From Negativicutes bacterium (GTDB lineage: Bacteria > Bacillota_C > Negativicutes > Acidaminococcales > Acidaminococcaceae): DNA of 5,827 nucleotides. This document shows positions 1 to 4,908 of the stretch, in pieces. A program made the translations under genes and the position numbers. Under the pieces are notes generated by a model. The model worked only from the letters and a program-made list of their open reading frames with translations, was not told where the DNA came from and ran no database searches. The DNA lies in the NCBI GenBank assembly GCA_009930275.1, contig RZYP01000128.1, forward strand, positions 1-5,827, read 5' to 3'. The stretch's first letter is position 1; each line of letters opens with the position of its first letter.

Positions 1-20
1 CTTCGGTATAATATATCACC

Positions 21-40
21 ATCGGATCAGCTTGTCCGAT
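21..40. promoter_or_regulatory. 20-bp palindrome, probable repressor operator
   Basis: The site reads ATCGGATCAG|CTTGTCCGAT. Eight of ten positions in each arm are symmetric: the outer six bases (ATCGGA/TCCGAT) and the central AGCT. Its length and symmetry fit a dimeric helix-turn-helix repressor of TetR type; this is inference, since no regulator gene is visible. It lies one base downstream (in minus-strand direction) of a -7 box at 42-49, so a bound protein would cover the start site of a leftward transcript. A short RNA hairpin is the alternative reading, but no U-tract follows on either strand. Confidence 0.45.
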
Positions 41-41
41 A

Positions 42-49
42 CAAAAGTA
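42..49 (-). promoter_or_regulatory. Bacteroidota-type -7 box (TACTTTTG), leftward
   Basis: Read on the minus strand, this octamer matches the Bacteroidota consensus TAnnTTTG exactly. The best upstream TTG is at 68-66 on the minus strand, which leaves a spacer of 16 bases, a little shorter than the usual 19 or so, so the -33 element is weak. The promoter would fire leftward into a gene lying outside the window, with transcription starting inside the palindrome at 21-40. Confidence 0.4.
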
Positions 50-72
50 ATAAAAAAGATTAATACAATTAA

Positions 73-480
73 TGTGCTCGGTTATTACGGGCTAATACAG
101 ACAAAGTTTTGTCATTTGGAGATGGCGTTCCCCATAAGGACAAAAAGGTATATGTGATTTCTGCCACCAGAACAGGAAAAAAGGAACATGCTGAATATTG
201 CACCAATGTGGTCGATCTGGTCCGGTCCTTGCAACAAAAAGAAGGCAAAGACATTTATTGTGATGGTGGTGCGGAAGTTGTATTTGATTTATTGCGGAAT
301 CAATTATTTGACAGACTGATTATCAGCATAATTCCTCATTTGCTTGGAGATGGTATTCGACTTTTTAAGAACCTGGATATTGAACAACATCTGCAATTAA
401 AGAGAAGCATCAGTTATCCATCGGGATTAGTTCAACTTTGGTATGATGTAAAGAAGAAAAAGGAAGAAAATGGATCATAA
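73..480 (+). pseudogene. RibD-C / dihydrofolate-reductase-like protein, N-terminally truncated
   Basis: The translation resembles the middle and C-terminal part of the small Bacteroidota 'dihydrofolate reductase family' (RibD C-terminal fold) NADPH-dependent reductases. Family-like segments include KVLSFG, DKKVYVIS, GKDIYCDGGAEVV (nucleotide-binding glycine pair) and IISIIPHLLGDGIRLF, with the usual ending. Full members are about 170-185 residues, while the frame here is open only from a TAA at 70-72. The first family-like residues appear near 76-105, so roughly the first 50 residues, including the N-terminal strand and SLDG-type motif, are missing. The only start in frame is a TTG at 109 with no good ribosome site. 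The gene therefore looks like a remnant of a 5' deletion. The exact substrate of such proteins is generally unknown. The TAA at 478-480 overlaps the next gene by 11 bases, so the remnant may survive because it carries transcription and translation into that gene. Confidence 0.7.
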
Positions 481-916
481 ATTATCTACACGACTAAAGG
501 ATATTATACTTGCCCTTCCGTTAAAAGACGGAATGAGGGTATTAGAAATAGGCTGTGGGCCTGGAGCAATGGCAAGAGAAATTTCAAGGCATCTTGGTGA
601 CGGATACATTCTTGCTATCGACCGTTCCGCAAAAGCTATTCAACAAGCAATTGCCGGTTCAGACAAAGAAATATCGTCGGGCAGACTTTCATTTAAACAA
701 GTTGCGATAGAAAAATTCACGCCTGAACCCAACCAGCAACTCTTTGACATGGCAATTGCTGTGAGAGTGGGTGCATTAGACGGGCGACACCCAGAAATAG
801 AAAAGCAGTCGTTAAAGAATATTGCCCGATTATTGACAAAAGAAGGGAAACTTTTTATCGATGGGGGAAACCCGTTGAAAGAAATACAACTTGATGAATA
901 CAGGAACAATGAATAA
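470..916 (+). CDS. Small class I SAM-dependent methyltransferase
   Basis: This encodes 148 residues with a Rossmann-type methyltransferase core. Motif I is VLEIGCGPG at residues 24-32, and the acidic residue ending strand 2 that would bind the SAM ribose is D51 in LAIDRS. Strand 4 is around residues 92-101 (FDMAIAVRVG), followed by an unusual ALDGRHPE stretch (102-109). A C-terminal GKLFIDGG strand lies at 126-133. It is short for the superfamily but appears complete, because it keeps the core strands and ends naturally. The start ATG at 470 lies inside the end of the reductase remnant and is preceded by a purine-rich AGGAAGAAA that can serve as ribosome site. It is predicted to be cytoplasmic. 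The methyl acceptor cannot be told from sequence. It overlaps the next gene by 8 bases, so co-translation is likely. Confidence 0.82.
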   Translation: MDHKLSTRLKDIILALPLKDGMRVLEIGCGPGAMAREISRHLGDGYILAIDRSAKAIQQAIAGSDKEISSGRLSFKQVAIEKFTPEPNQQLFDMAIAVRVGALDGRHPEIEKQSLKNIARLLTKEGKLFIDGGNPLKEIQLDEYRNNE

Positions 917-1841
917 ATACGTCATCTTTCTACTATTGTGTATGCACTTGAATGCATATACTCAACCAATCAGTACGGAACCTTCCTTTACGATCGAGAT
1001 GGTCAGCGCCGAACTGAACAAATTCCACAATTTGCGGGATTTTTCTATTTCACCCAATGGAGATGAAGCTTATTTTACTGTTCAGAGTCCGAATGGGGAG
1101 CTGTCCATGATCGTCTGTGTCAATGACAGAAAATGGGATGATCCAACCATACTTCCATTTTGTGATCAAAACAAATATTTGGAACCTTTTTTATCGAACG
1201 ACGGCAAGAGGCTTTACTTCGCTTCAAATAGGCCAATAGGTGAATCGGATACACTGAAAAGTGATTTCGACCTGTGGTACGTTGAACGGAAAGACAGCAA
1301 CAGCGAATGGTCGAATCCCATCAATATGGGAAGTCAGGTCAATTCTGAAAACAACGAGTTTTACCCCACATTGGCTGATAACAATAATTTGTATTTTACA
1401 ATGGAATCGAATTCAGGCTTGGGTAAAGATGATATTTACTGCTGCAAGTGGGATGGGACAAGCTACTCAAAACCAATTCTACTCGACACGCATATCAACA
1501 GCGACGGCTATGAATTTAACGCTTTCATTTCCAGAGATGAGCAGATGCTCATCTACACGAAATACAATACCGGCGACGGTTTTGGAAGCGGCGATCTCTT
1601 TGTGTCGAAAAAAGACGAAAACGGAGAATGGATGCCCGGAAAAAATCTTGGCAATCAGATCAATACCCAATTTATGGAGTACTGCCCTTTTTACGACAGC
1701 CAAACCAATACACTTTATTTTACAAGCAGGCGCAGCAATCTCACGCCACAATCATTTACATCCATCCAGCAATTTCAAGCATATGTTACCGATAAAGAAA
1801 ATGGACTCAGTAAAATCTATAAGTGTCAAATAATTCTTTGA
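909..1841 (+). CDS. Secreted PD40 (WD40-like) beta-propeller protein
   Basis: I chose the ATG at 909 because it puts a classic signal peptide (MNKYVIFLLLCMHLNAYTQ) at the N-terminus. ATG 894 or TTG 891 would only add a few residues. The product is 310 residues. At least five PD40-type blade motifs of the form (E)xxPxxSxDGxxLYFxS occur at about residues 45-58, 92-108, 150-167, 202-219 and 257-275. Between them are D-LWYV/DIYCCKW/DLFVSKK strands followed by W-x-P and LG-x-x-N-S/T turns. This is the pattern of the TolB/PD40 propellers common in the Bacteroidota envelope. No OmpA-like or peptidase domain is attached, so it is a stand-alone propeller, probably periplasmic or exported, with a binding rather than catalytic role. 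It overlaps the methyltransferase by 8 bases and precedes a secreted metallopeptidase by 30 bases. The ligand is unknown. Confidence 0.85.
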   Translation: MNKYVIFLLLCMHLNAYTQPISTEPSFTIEMVSAELNKFHNLRDFSISPNGDEAYFTVQSPNGELSMIVCVNDRKWDDPTILPFCDQNKYLEPFLSNDGKRLYFASNRPIGESDTLKSDFDLWYVERKDSNSEWSNPINMGSQVNSENNEFYPTLADNNNLYFTMESNSGLGKDDIYCCKWDGTSYSKPILLDTHINSDGYEFNAFISRDEQMLIYTKYNTGDGFGSGDLFVSKKDENGEWMPGKNLGNQINTQFMEYCPFYDSQTNTLYFTSRRSNLTPQSFTSIQQFQAYVTDKENGLSKIYKCQIIL

Positions 1842-1871
1842 TTCACATCAAGATAAACACCATAACGTAAA

Positions 1872-3260
1872 ATGAAAAAACAAATTCTACCCATATTGCT
1901 GACAAGCATGTTGATTTTCACACAAGCTTATTCGCATACAATCGGACCTTCGCAGCAACACAACGCTCTACTGCCAATTGACTCGTTGTATCTAAGCAAA
2001 ATTGAGGCGTTTTATAAAAACGCTGAACTCCTCAGCGAAAAAGCATGGCCAGGCATGACCGTTTCGCCAGTTTGTATTTTTCGAAAGAATGGTCCCGCTT
2101 TTCTCTATCATCATCCAAATCCTCCAGCCACATTCACAAAAATAAGTGAGCATCTTTATCGGGGCACGCAAGCAGAGTTGCAAATATTGGGCGCCACCCA
2201 AGCTGAAATTAATGGCGTCTTGACCGCCATATGTGGCTACGATGTCCCCTACCACTCCGGTCCGGATGAAGTTTTTGCTGAATTATTTCACGAAACGCAT
2301 CATGCATATCAATTAAAATATGTACCCCAGGTAAAACCCGATAATCCGGTTACCCTGTTGCTCTATCCGGAAAATTACGAAAATGACGCGCTGAAAATAG
2401 CCGAACAAAAACTGATGCTCTCCGCTTGCTTTAGCGATGATGAAACAGCATTAATTGCATTGCTGAATCAGATCAACCACATCAGGGCAAAACGTGAAAC
2501 AATCATCGGAGAAGAATTCATTGCGTATGAAAAAGATGTGGAAAGTCTGGAAGGCCCGGCGTTATATTGTCAGTCCTTGTATTACCAGGAGTATGCAACG
2601 GCAAACGATGCATTGAAAAATAATTATATACAGAAAGAGTTCTTCGGCGAGCTGAATACGCCTTATTATGGCCGCGAAAAACTCAGGTACAGGCATCTGG
2701 CTTCGGGAATGGCCATGTGCCGTATCCTCGACAAGTACAAACAAAACTGGAAAAAAGAGTACTATTCATCCGAAATGAAGCTTTACGATTATTTCATTGC
2801 TCAATTCGACATCCAAAACCCGGTGTCACCCGAAATTGAGGTCGATTACGCTGTGAGCAAATTCCATACCCAACAACTCATCGACAATCACACCAAAAAC
2901 CTGCAACAGTTTGACAATCAAAGCGGCATAAAAATCATCCTTTATTTTACAAACACGCCACAGTTCGGAGGCTTTGACCCCATGAATGCCGAAGCAATTA
3001 ACGACAGCGTGGTTTTACATTCCACCCTTCTGAAACTGGAGGGCAGTCAAAGCGGCAAGCTCTTCATCACCGGTTGGCCGGTCATTACGCACTATACCGG
3101 TCAGATATGGCATGTGGACAGCGTAATACTATATGTTCCGGAGAAAGAGGTTGAAATTTCAGATAACAGGATTGCCATAAAAAATGAAAACCTGACCATC
3201 TCTTGGGAAGGCACCCTAAAAAACAAAAGTGAAAAGGAAATTTTGTTTCATTGCAATTAA
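1872..3260 (+). CDS. Secreted HExxH protein, putative zinc metallopeptidase
   Basis: This is a 462-residue protein with an N-terminal signal peptide (MKKQILPILLTSMLIFTQAYS, cleavage probably after S21). The key feature is the HETHH motif at residues 140-144 in the helix-like context AELFHETHHAYQ, matching the HExxH zinc site with H140, E141 and H144. A candidate third ligand is E227 in ESLEGPALY, a Glu-Gly helix like that of many gluzincin peptidases, 83 residues after H144. The region before the motif (about 85-135) is mixed alpha/beta, and the last 110 or so residues (from about 350) look beta-rich and may form an accessory domain. I do not recognise a named family, and peptidase activity is inferred from the motif alone. 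The ATG at 1872 has no clear Shine-Dalgarno, which is usual in this phylum. It follows the PD40 gene by 30 bases with no terminator, so the two exported proteins are probably co-expressed. Confidence 0.72.
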   Translation: MKKQILPILLTSMLIFTQAYSHTIGPSQQHNALLPIDSLYLSKIEAFYKNAELLSEKAWPGMTVSPVCIFRKNGPAFLYHHPNPPATFTKISEHLYRGTQAELQILGATQAEINGVLTAICGYDVPYHSGPDEVFAELFHETHHAYQLKYVPQVKPDNPVTLLLYPENYENDALKIAEQKLMLSACFSDDETALIALLNQINHIRAKRETIIGEEFIAYEKDVESLEGPALYCQSLYYQEYATANDALKNNYIQKEFFGELNTPYYGREKLRYRHLASGMAMCRILDKYKQNWKKEYYSSEMKLYDYFIAQFDIQNPVSPEIEVDYAVSKFHTQQLIDNHTKNLQQFDNQSGIKIILYFTNTPQFGGFDPMNAEAINDSVVLHSTLLKLEGSQSGKLFITGWPVITHYTGQIWHVDSVILYVPEKEVEISDNRIAIKNENLTISWEGTLKNKSEKEILFHCN

Positions 3261-3294
3261 AAAAGATTACAGGGAGATATGATTACTTTTTTTA

Positions 3295-3302
3295 TATCTT
3301 TG
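3295..3302 (+). promoter_or_regulatory. Bacteroidota -7 box (TATCTTTG) upstream of methyltransferase
   Basis: This is an exact match to TAnnTTTG, preceded by a T-rich tract and followed by GCGGG. No convincing TTG -33 element is found about 19 bases upstream, so strength is uncertain. It lies 35 bases after the metallopeptidase stop and 201 bases before the methyltransferase ATG, which implies a start site near 3309 and a leader of about 195 bases. Confidence 0.6.
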
Positions 3303-3341
3303 CGGGTGTAAAACAATTGGATGCTTATCTTTAATTCGGAT

Positions 3342-3413
3342 ATTGTTCTGTAAACAATCTGTACTTTTTGTACCGATTGTACCCTCTTCTTTTCCCGGAT
3401 AATTCTACCCGGG
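3342..3413 (+). promoter_or_regulatory. Structured 5' leader with overlapping hairpins
   Basis: Three stems can be drawn in the leader of the methyltransferase. Stem A is ATTGTT (3342-3347) with AACAAT (3353-3358). Stem B is ACAATCtGTAC (3354-3364) with GTACcGATTGT (3370-3380), ten pairs with one mismatch around a T5 loop. Stem C is CCCGG (3394-3398) with CCGGG (3409-3413), followed by a T-rich stretch (3416-3428). A and B share the bases 3354-3358 and cannot coexist, which is the layout of a switch or attenuator. I do not recognise a known riboswitch family, and a regulatory role is inference. Beyond these stems I see nothing else in 3303-3503. Confidence 0.4.
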
Positions 3414-3503
3414 TGTAGTTTTCTTTCAATTATAGTTAGTTTAACCTGCGTACAATGATGAAAGCATTGAGATGCCGATCGTGTATGCAACAAGAGAAAA
3501 AAA

Positions 3504-4274
3504 ATGAACAACGAAGTACAAACAATTCACGAATTCGACCTGCATATTATTTATGATTTCTTTTCCGACACAGACAGGCAGGGACCCGGAAATCCCGAAG
3601 AAACACGCAAAGCCCTGGGTTTTATAGGTGGCCTCTCCGAAAAGTCCAAAATTGCCGATATTGGTTGCGGCACAGGCGGGCAAACAATGGTCCTGGGAGA
3701 GAGCACATCGTGTGAAATCACCGGTGTGGACAGCTGGCAAGGTTTTATAGATCAGTTCAACCAGAATGCCCGCGCCAGGAATCTTCAGCACAGGGTGAAA
3801 GGCATTGTCGGCGACATGCAAAATCCTCCCTTCAAGGAAGAAGAACTGGATCTGATCTGGTCGGAGGGCGCCATTTATAACATTGGATTTGAGCGCGGAC
3901 TGAACGAATGGAGGAAGTTTCTGAAACCGGGCGGATACATCGCTGTAACTGAAAATACCTGGTTTAGCGAAGAGCGACCTGCCGAGATTCATGACTTCTG
4001 GCAAAGTATCTATCCCGAGATAGATACAATCCCCAACAAGGTTGCTCAAATGCAAAAAGCTGGTTATCTTCCCGTTGCCACCTACATGTTGCCCGAAACC
4101 ATCTGGACCGACTATTATTCGTGGCAGACCAAGCGACGAGAATCTTTCCTGAAAAAATATGAAGGAAACAATTCCATCAAGGAATTTGTCGCCACCATGC
4201 AATATGAGGCCGAGTTATATGACAAATACAAGGCATATTACGGCTATATGTTTTATATCGGAAAGAAGATGTAA
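3504..4274 (+). CDS. Class I SAM-dependent methyltransferase (UbiE/Methyltransf_11-like)
   Basis: This 256-residue cytoplasmic protein has all core motifs of a class I methyltransferase. Motif I is [11 protein letters not shown] at residues 50-60, and the ribose-binding acidic residue is D76 in ITGVDS. Motif II-like GDMQNPPF is at 103-110 with D104 likely contacting adenine. Strand 4 is [15 protein letters not shown] at 115-129, and the [12 protein letters not shown] strand is at 139-150. The C-terminal 100 residues are helical, rich in Tyr and Trp ([20 protein letters not shown]), and probably form the substrate lid. The overall build is that of small-molecule methyltransferases, but the substrate cannot be deduced. 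It is not closely similar to the methyltransferase at 470-916. The ATG at 3504 has only a purine-rich GAGAAAAAA before it. It has its own promoter and structured leader and is followed by hairpins, so it is probably a single-gene unit. Confidence 0.85.
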   Translation: MNNEVQTIHEFDLHIIYDFFSDTDRQGPGNPEETRKALGFIGGLSEKSKIADIGCGTGGQTMVLGESTSCEITGVDSWQGFIDQFNQNARARNLQHRVKGIVGDMQNPPFKEEELDLIWSEGAIYNIGFERGLNEWRKFLKPGGYIAVTENTWFSEERPAEIHDFWQSIYPEIDTIPNKVAQMQKAGYLPVATYMLPETIWTDYYSWQTKRRESFLKKYEGNNSIKEFVATMQYEAELYDKYKAYYGYMFYIGKKM

Positions 4275-4286
4275 GGTGCAATGAAA

Positions 4287-4310
4287 TCAAACCCAAAAAG
4301 GAGGGTTTGA
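4287..4310 (+). terminator. 8-bp hairpin after methyltransferase, with Shine-Dalgarno in loop
   Basis: TCAAACCC (4287-4294) pairs perfectly with GGGTTTGA (4303-4310) around an eight-base loop AAAAAGGA. It starts 13 bases after the methyltransferase stop, where a terminator or 3'-end stabiliser is expected, but no U-tract follows. The loop and 3' arm contain AAGGAGG (4298-4304), a near-perfect Shine-Dalgarno, 11 bases before an ATG at 4316. It could therefore be a translation-control hairpin for a small ORF instead. Confidence 0.4.
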
Positions 4311-4315
4311 GTCAT

Positions 4316-4456
4316 ATGCAAAATAGGAAATTCCTTTCGTGCACGCTTGCTCATGCACGGAAGGAATTCTTGTATTTAGCCGTAATTGAACCTTTACATC
4401 TCCAAATACCTTTGGACTATATTAGGACTATATTAGGACTATATACGGAGGAGTAA
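4316..4456 (+). CDS. Possible 46-codon small ORF, uncertain
   Basis: An ATG at 4316 follows AAGGAGG (4298-4304) at 11 bases and is open to TAA at 4454-4456. The product would be 46 residues, moderately hydrophobic in its second half (LYLAVIEPLHLQIPLDY). I recognise no family. Against it being real, the frame runs through a 15-bp-stem hairpin (4329-4368) and through 11-bp repeats that are not a multiple of three. In its favour is the best ribosome site in the window. It could be a chance ORF, or the start of a longer gene that was cut by the insertion element next to it. Confidence 0.2.
   Translation: MQNRKFLSCTLAHARKEFLYLAVIEPLHLQIPLDYIRTILGLYTEE
4329..4368 (+). terminator. 15-bp-stem hairpin, probable terminator
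   Basis: AATTCCTTTCGTGCA (4329-4343) pairs with TGCACGGAAGGAATT (4354-4368) over 15 positions, one of them a G-U wobble, around a ten-base loop. It is the strongest structure in the window. Only a weak T-rich stretch (CTTGTATTT, 4369-4377) follows, and the opposite strand has TATTTT after its copy, so it might end transcription in both directions. It lies 55 bases after the methyltransferase stop. A structured RNA or a small mobile repeat is the alternative. Confidence 0.55.
4414..4446. repeat. Three tandem 11-bp repeats (GGACTATATTA)
   Basis: GGACTATATTA occurs twice exactly (4414-4424, 4425-4435) and a third time as GGACTATATAC (4436-4446). The period of 11 bases is close to one helical turn, so a protein could contact the same DNA face three times; that is inference. 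The array sits 36 bases before the left end of the insertion sequence and after the probable terminator. It could also be simple slippage. Confidence 0.75.
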
Positions 4457-4482
4457 GGGAGATTCAAGCATTGAATCCCCCT
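4456..4482. repeat. 27-base palindrome touching the IS left end
   Basis: AGGGaGATTCAA (4456-4467) and TTGAATCcCCCT (4471-4482) pair at 11 of 12 positions with a three-base GCA spacer. The last base is also the first base of the proposed IS end TGTCTCG. It may be the insertion target, since several IS3-family and other elements favour hairpins, or a terminator hairpin. The run of C at 4477-4481 hides any short target duplication, and its partner copy would be beyond the window. Confidence 0.6.
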
Positions 4483-4487
4483 GTCTC

Positions 4488-4530
4488 GTCCTGAAATAGG
4501 TTTACAGTAATTGTAAATTAGAATCAGGAC
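4488..4530 (+). promoter_or_regulatory. Nested hairpin at IS left end covering the orfA start region
   Basis: GTCCTGA (4488-4494) pairs with TCAGGAC (4524-4530), and inside it TTTACA (4501-4506) pairs with TGTAAA (4512-4517) around a five-base loop. The six-base sides between the stems can form a few G-U pairs. The outer 3' arm ends one base before the orfA ATG at 4532, so the fold would bury the ribosome-binding region. In other insertion sequences such tip hairpins block translation from transcripts that enter from outside; that role here is inference. Confidence 0.5.
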
Positions 4531-4531
4531 A

Positions 4532-4900
4532 ATGAAAACAAAATTAAACAGATTTCCGGACGACTTACAATATCAGATCGTCCAAGAGTACTTAACTACT
4601 GAAATAACTTATGATGAGTTAAAAGAGAAATATAATTTTGGAGGGAATGACAATATTCGTAATTGGATGACTAAATTTGGCATTTCAAAGCAGGATGTTG
4701 AACAGATAAAGCAGGATAGAGTTATGGCTACAGACAGTTCAAAGAGTCCCAGGGAGCTTGAATTGGAGCATAAGATCCGCCTATTGGAGGACGAGCTTAA
4801 CAAGAAGGAGCTCAAAATAGCTGCTCTAAGCACGTTGATTGATATTGCAGAGCGTGACTTGAAGATTGATATAAAAAAAAAGCGTGGTGCCAAACAATAA
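4532..4900 (+). CDS. IS3-family transposase OrfA
   Basis: This encodes 122 residues. Residues 8-51 (from FPDDLQYQIV to MTKFGI) form the DNA-binding helix-turn-helix region of IS3 OrfA proteins, which recognises the element ends. Residues 76-110 form a coiled coil with regular heptads (I82, L89, I96, I103 and L78, L85, L99), matching the leucine zipper used for OrfA and OrfAB multimerisation. The C-terminus is a lysine-rich tail (KKKRGAKQ) encoded over the frameshift site. OrfA alone usually acts as a regulator, while the fused OrfAB is the transposase. The ATG at 4532 lies directly after a hairpin, with only a weak AGGAC before it. The stop at 4898 lies in the loop of a second hairpin. This gene appears intact. 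Confidence 0.9.
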   Translation: MKTKLNRFPDDLQYQIVQEYLTTEITYDELKEKYNFGGNDNIRNWMTKFGISKQDVEQIKQDRVMATDSSKSPRELELEHKIRLLEDELNKKELKIAALSTLIDIAERDLKIDIKKKRGAKQ

Positions 4901-4908
4901 ACACGCTT
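4876..4908 (+). promoter_or_regulatory. -1 programmed frameshift site (A_AAA_AAG) with hairpin
   Basis: A run of nine A then G (4873-4882) contains the heptamer A_AAA_AAG at 4876-4882 in the orfA frame, the classic IS3-family slippery site. The -1 frame is open from 4870, just after a TGA at 4867-4869, and leads straight into OrfB homology. AAGCGTG (4880-4886) can pair with CACGCTT (4902-4908), and the orfA TAA sits in the 15-base loop. The stem overlaps the slippery site, which is closer than the usual 5-9 base spacing. A second weaker stem lies at 4921-4926/4932-4937. Confidence 0.8.

Noticed and set aside
73..480. Intact reductase beginning at TTG 109
   Set aside because: Family-like sequence extends upstream of that codon to about 76 and the N-terminal third is absent, so a functional start there is unlikely.
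1261..1833. 190-codon plus-strand frame inside the PD40 gene
   Set aside because: It overlaps the PD40 reading frame, which has regular blade repeats. Its own translation is low in structure and resembles no family.
3303..3503. tRNA or other standard RNA gene in the leader
   Set aside because: No cloverleaf, TTCGA-type arm or CCA-end pattern could be drawn; only simple stems are found.
3455..3556. Possible leader peptide starting with two ATG codons before the methyltransferase
   Set aside because: It has no ribosome site and shows no regulatory codon run. It runs into the methyltransferase in another frame, and the translation ([16 protein letters not shown]...) is unremarkable.
3441..4202. 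253-codon open frame on the minus strand
   Set aside because: It lies opposite the methyltransferase at 3504-4274, which has clear motifs. The minus-strand translation shows no recognisable domain and is a shadow frame.
4414..4446. CRISPR array
   Set aside because: The repeats are 11 bp, directly adjacent without spacers, and no cas genes are present.
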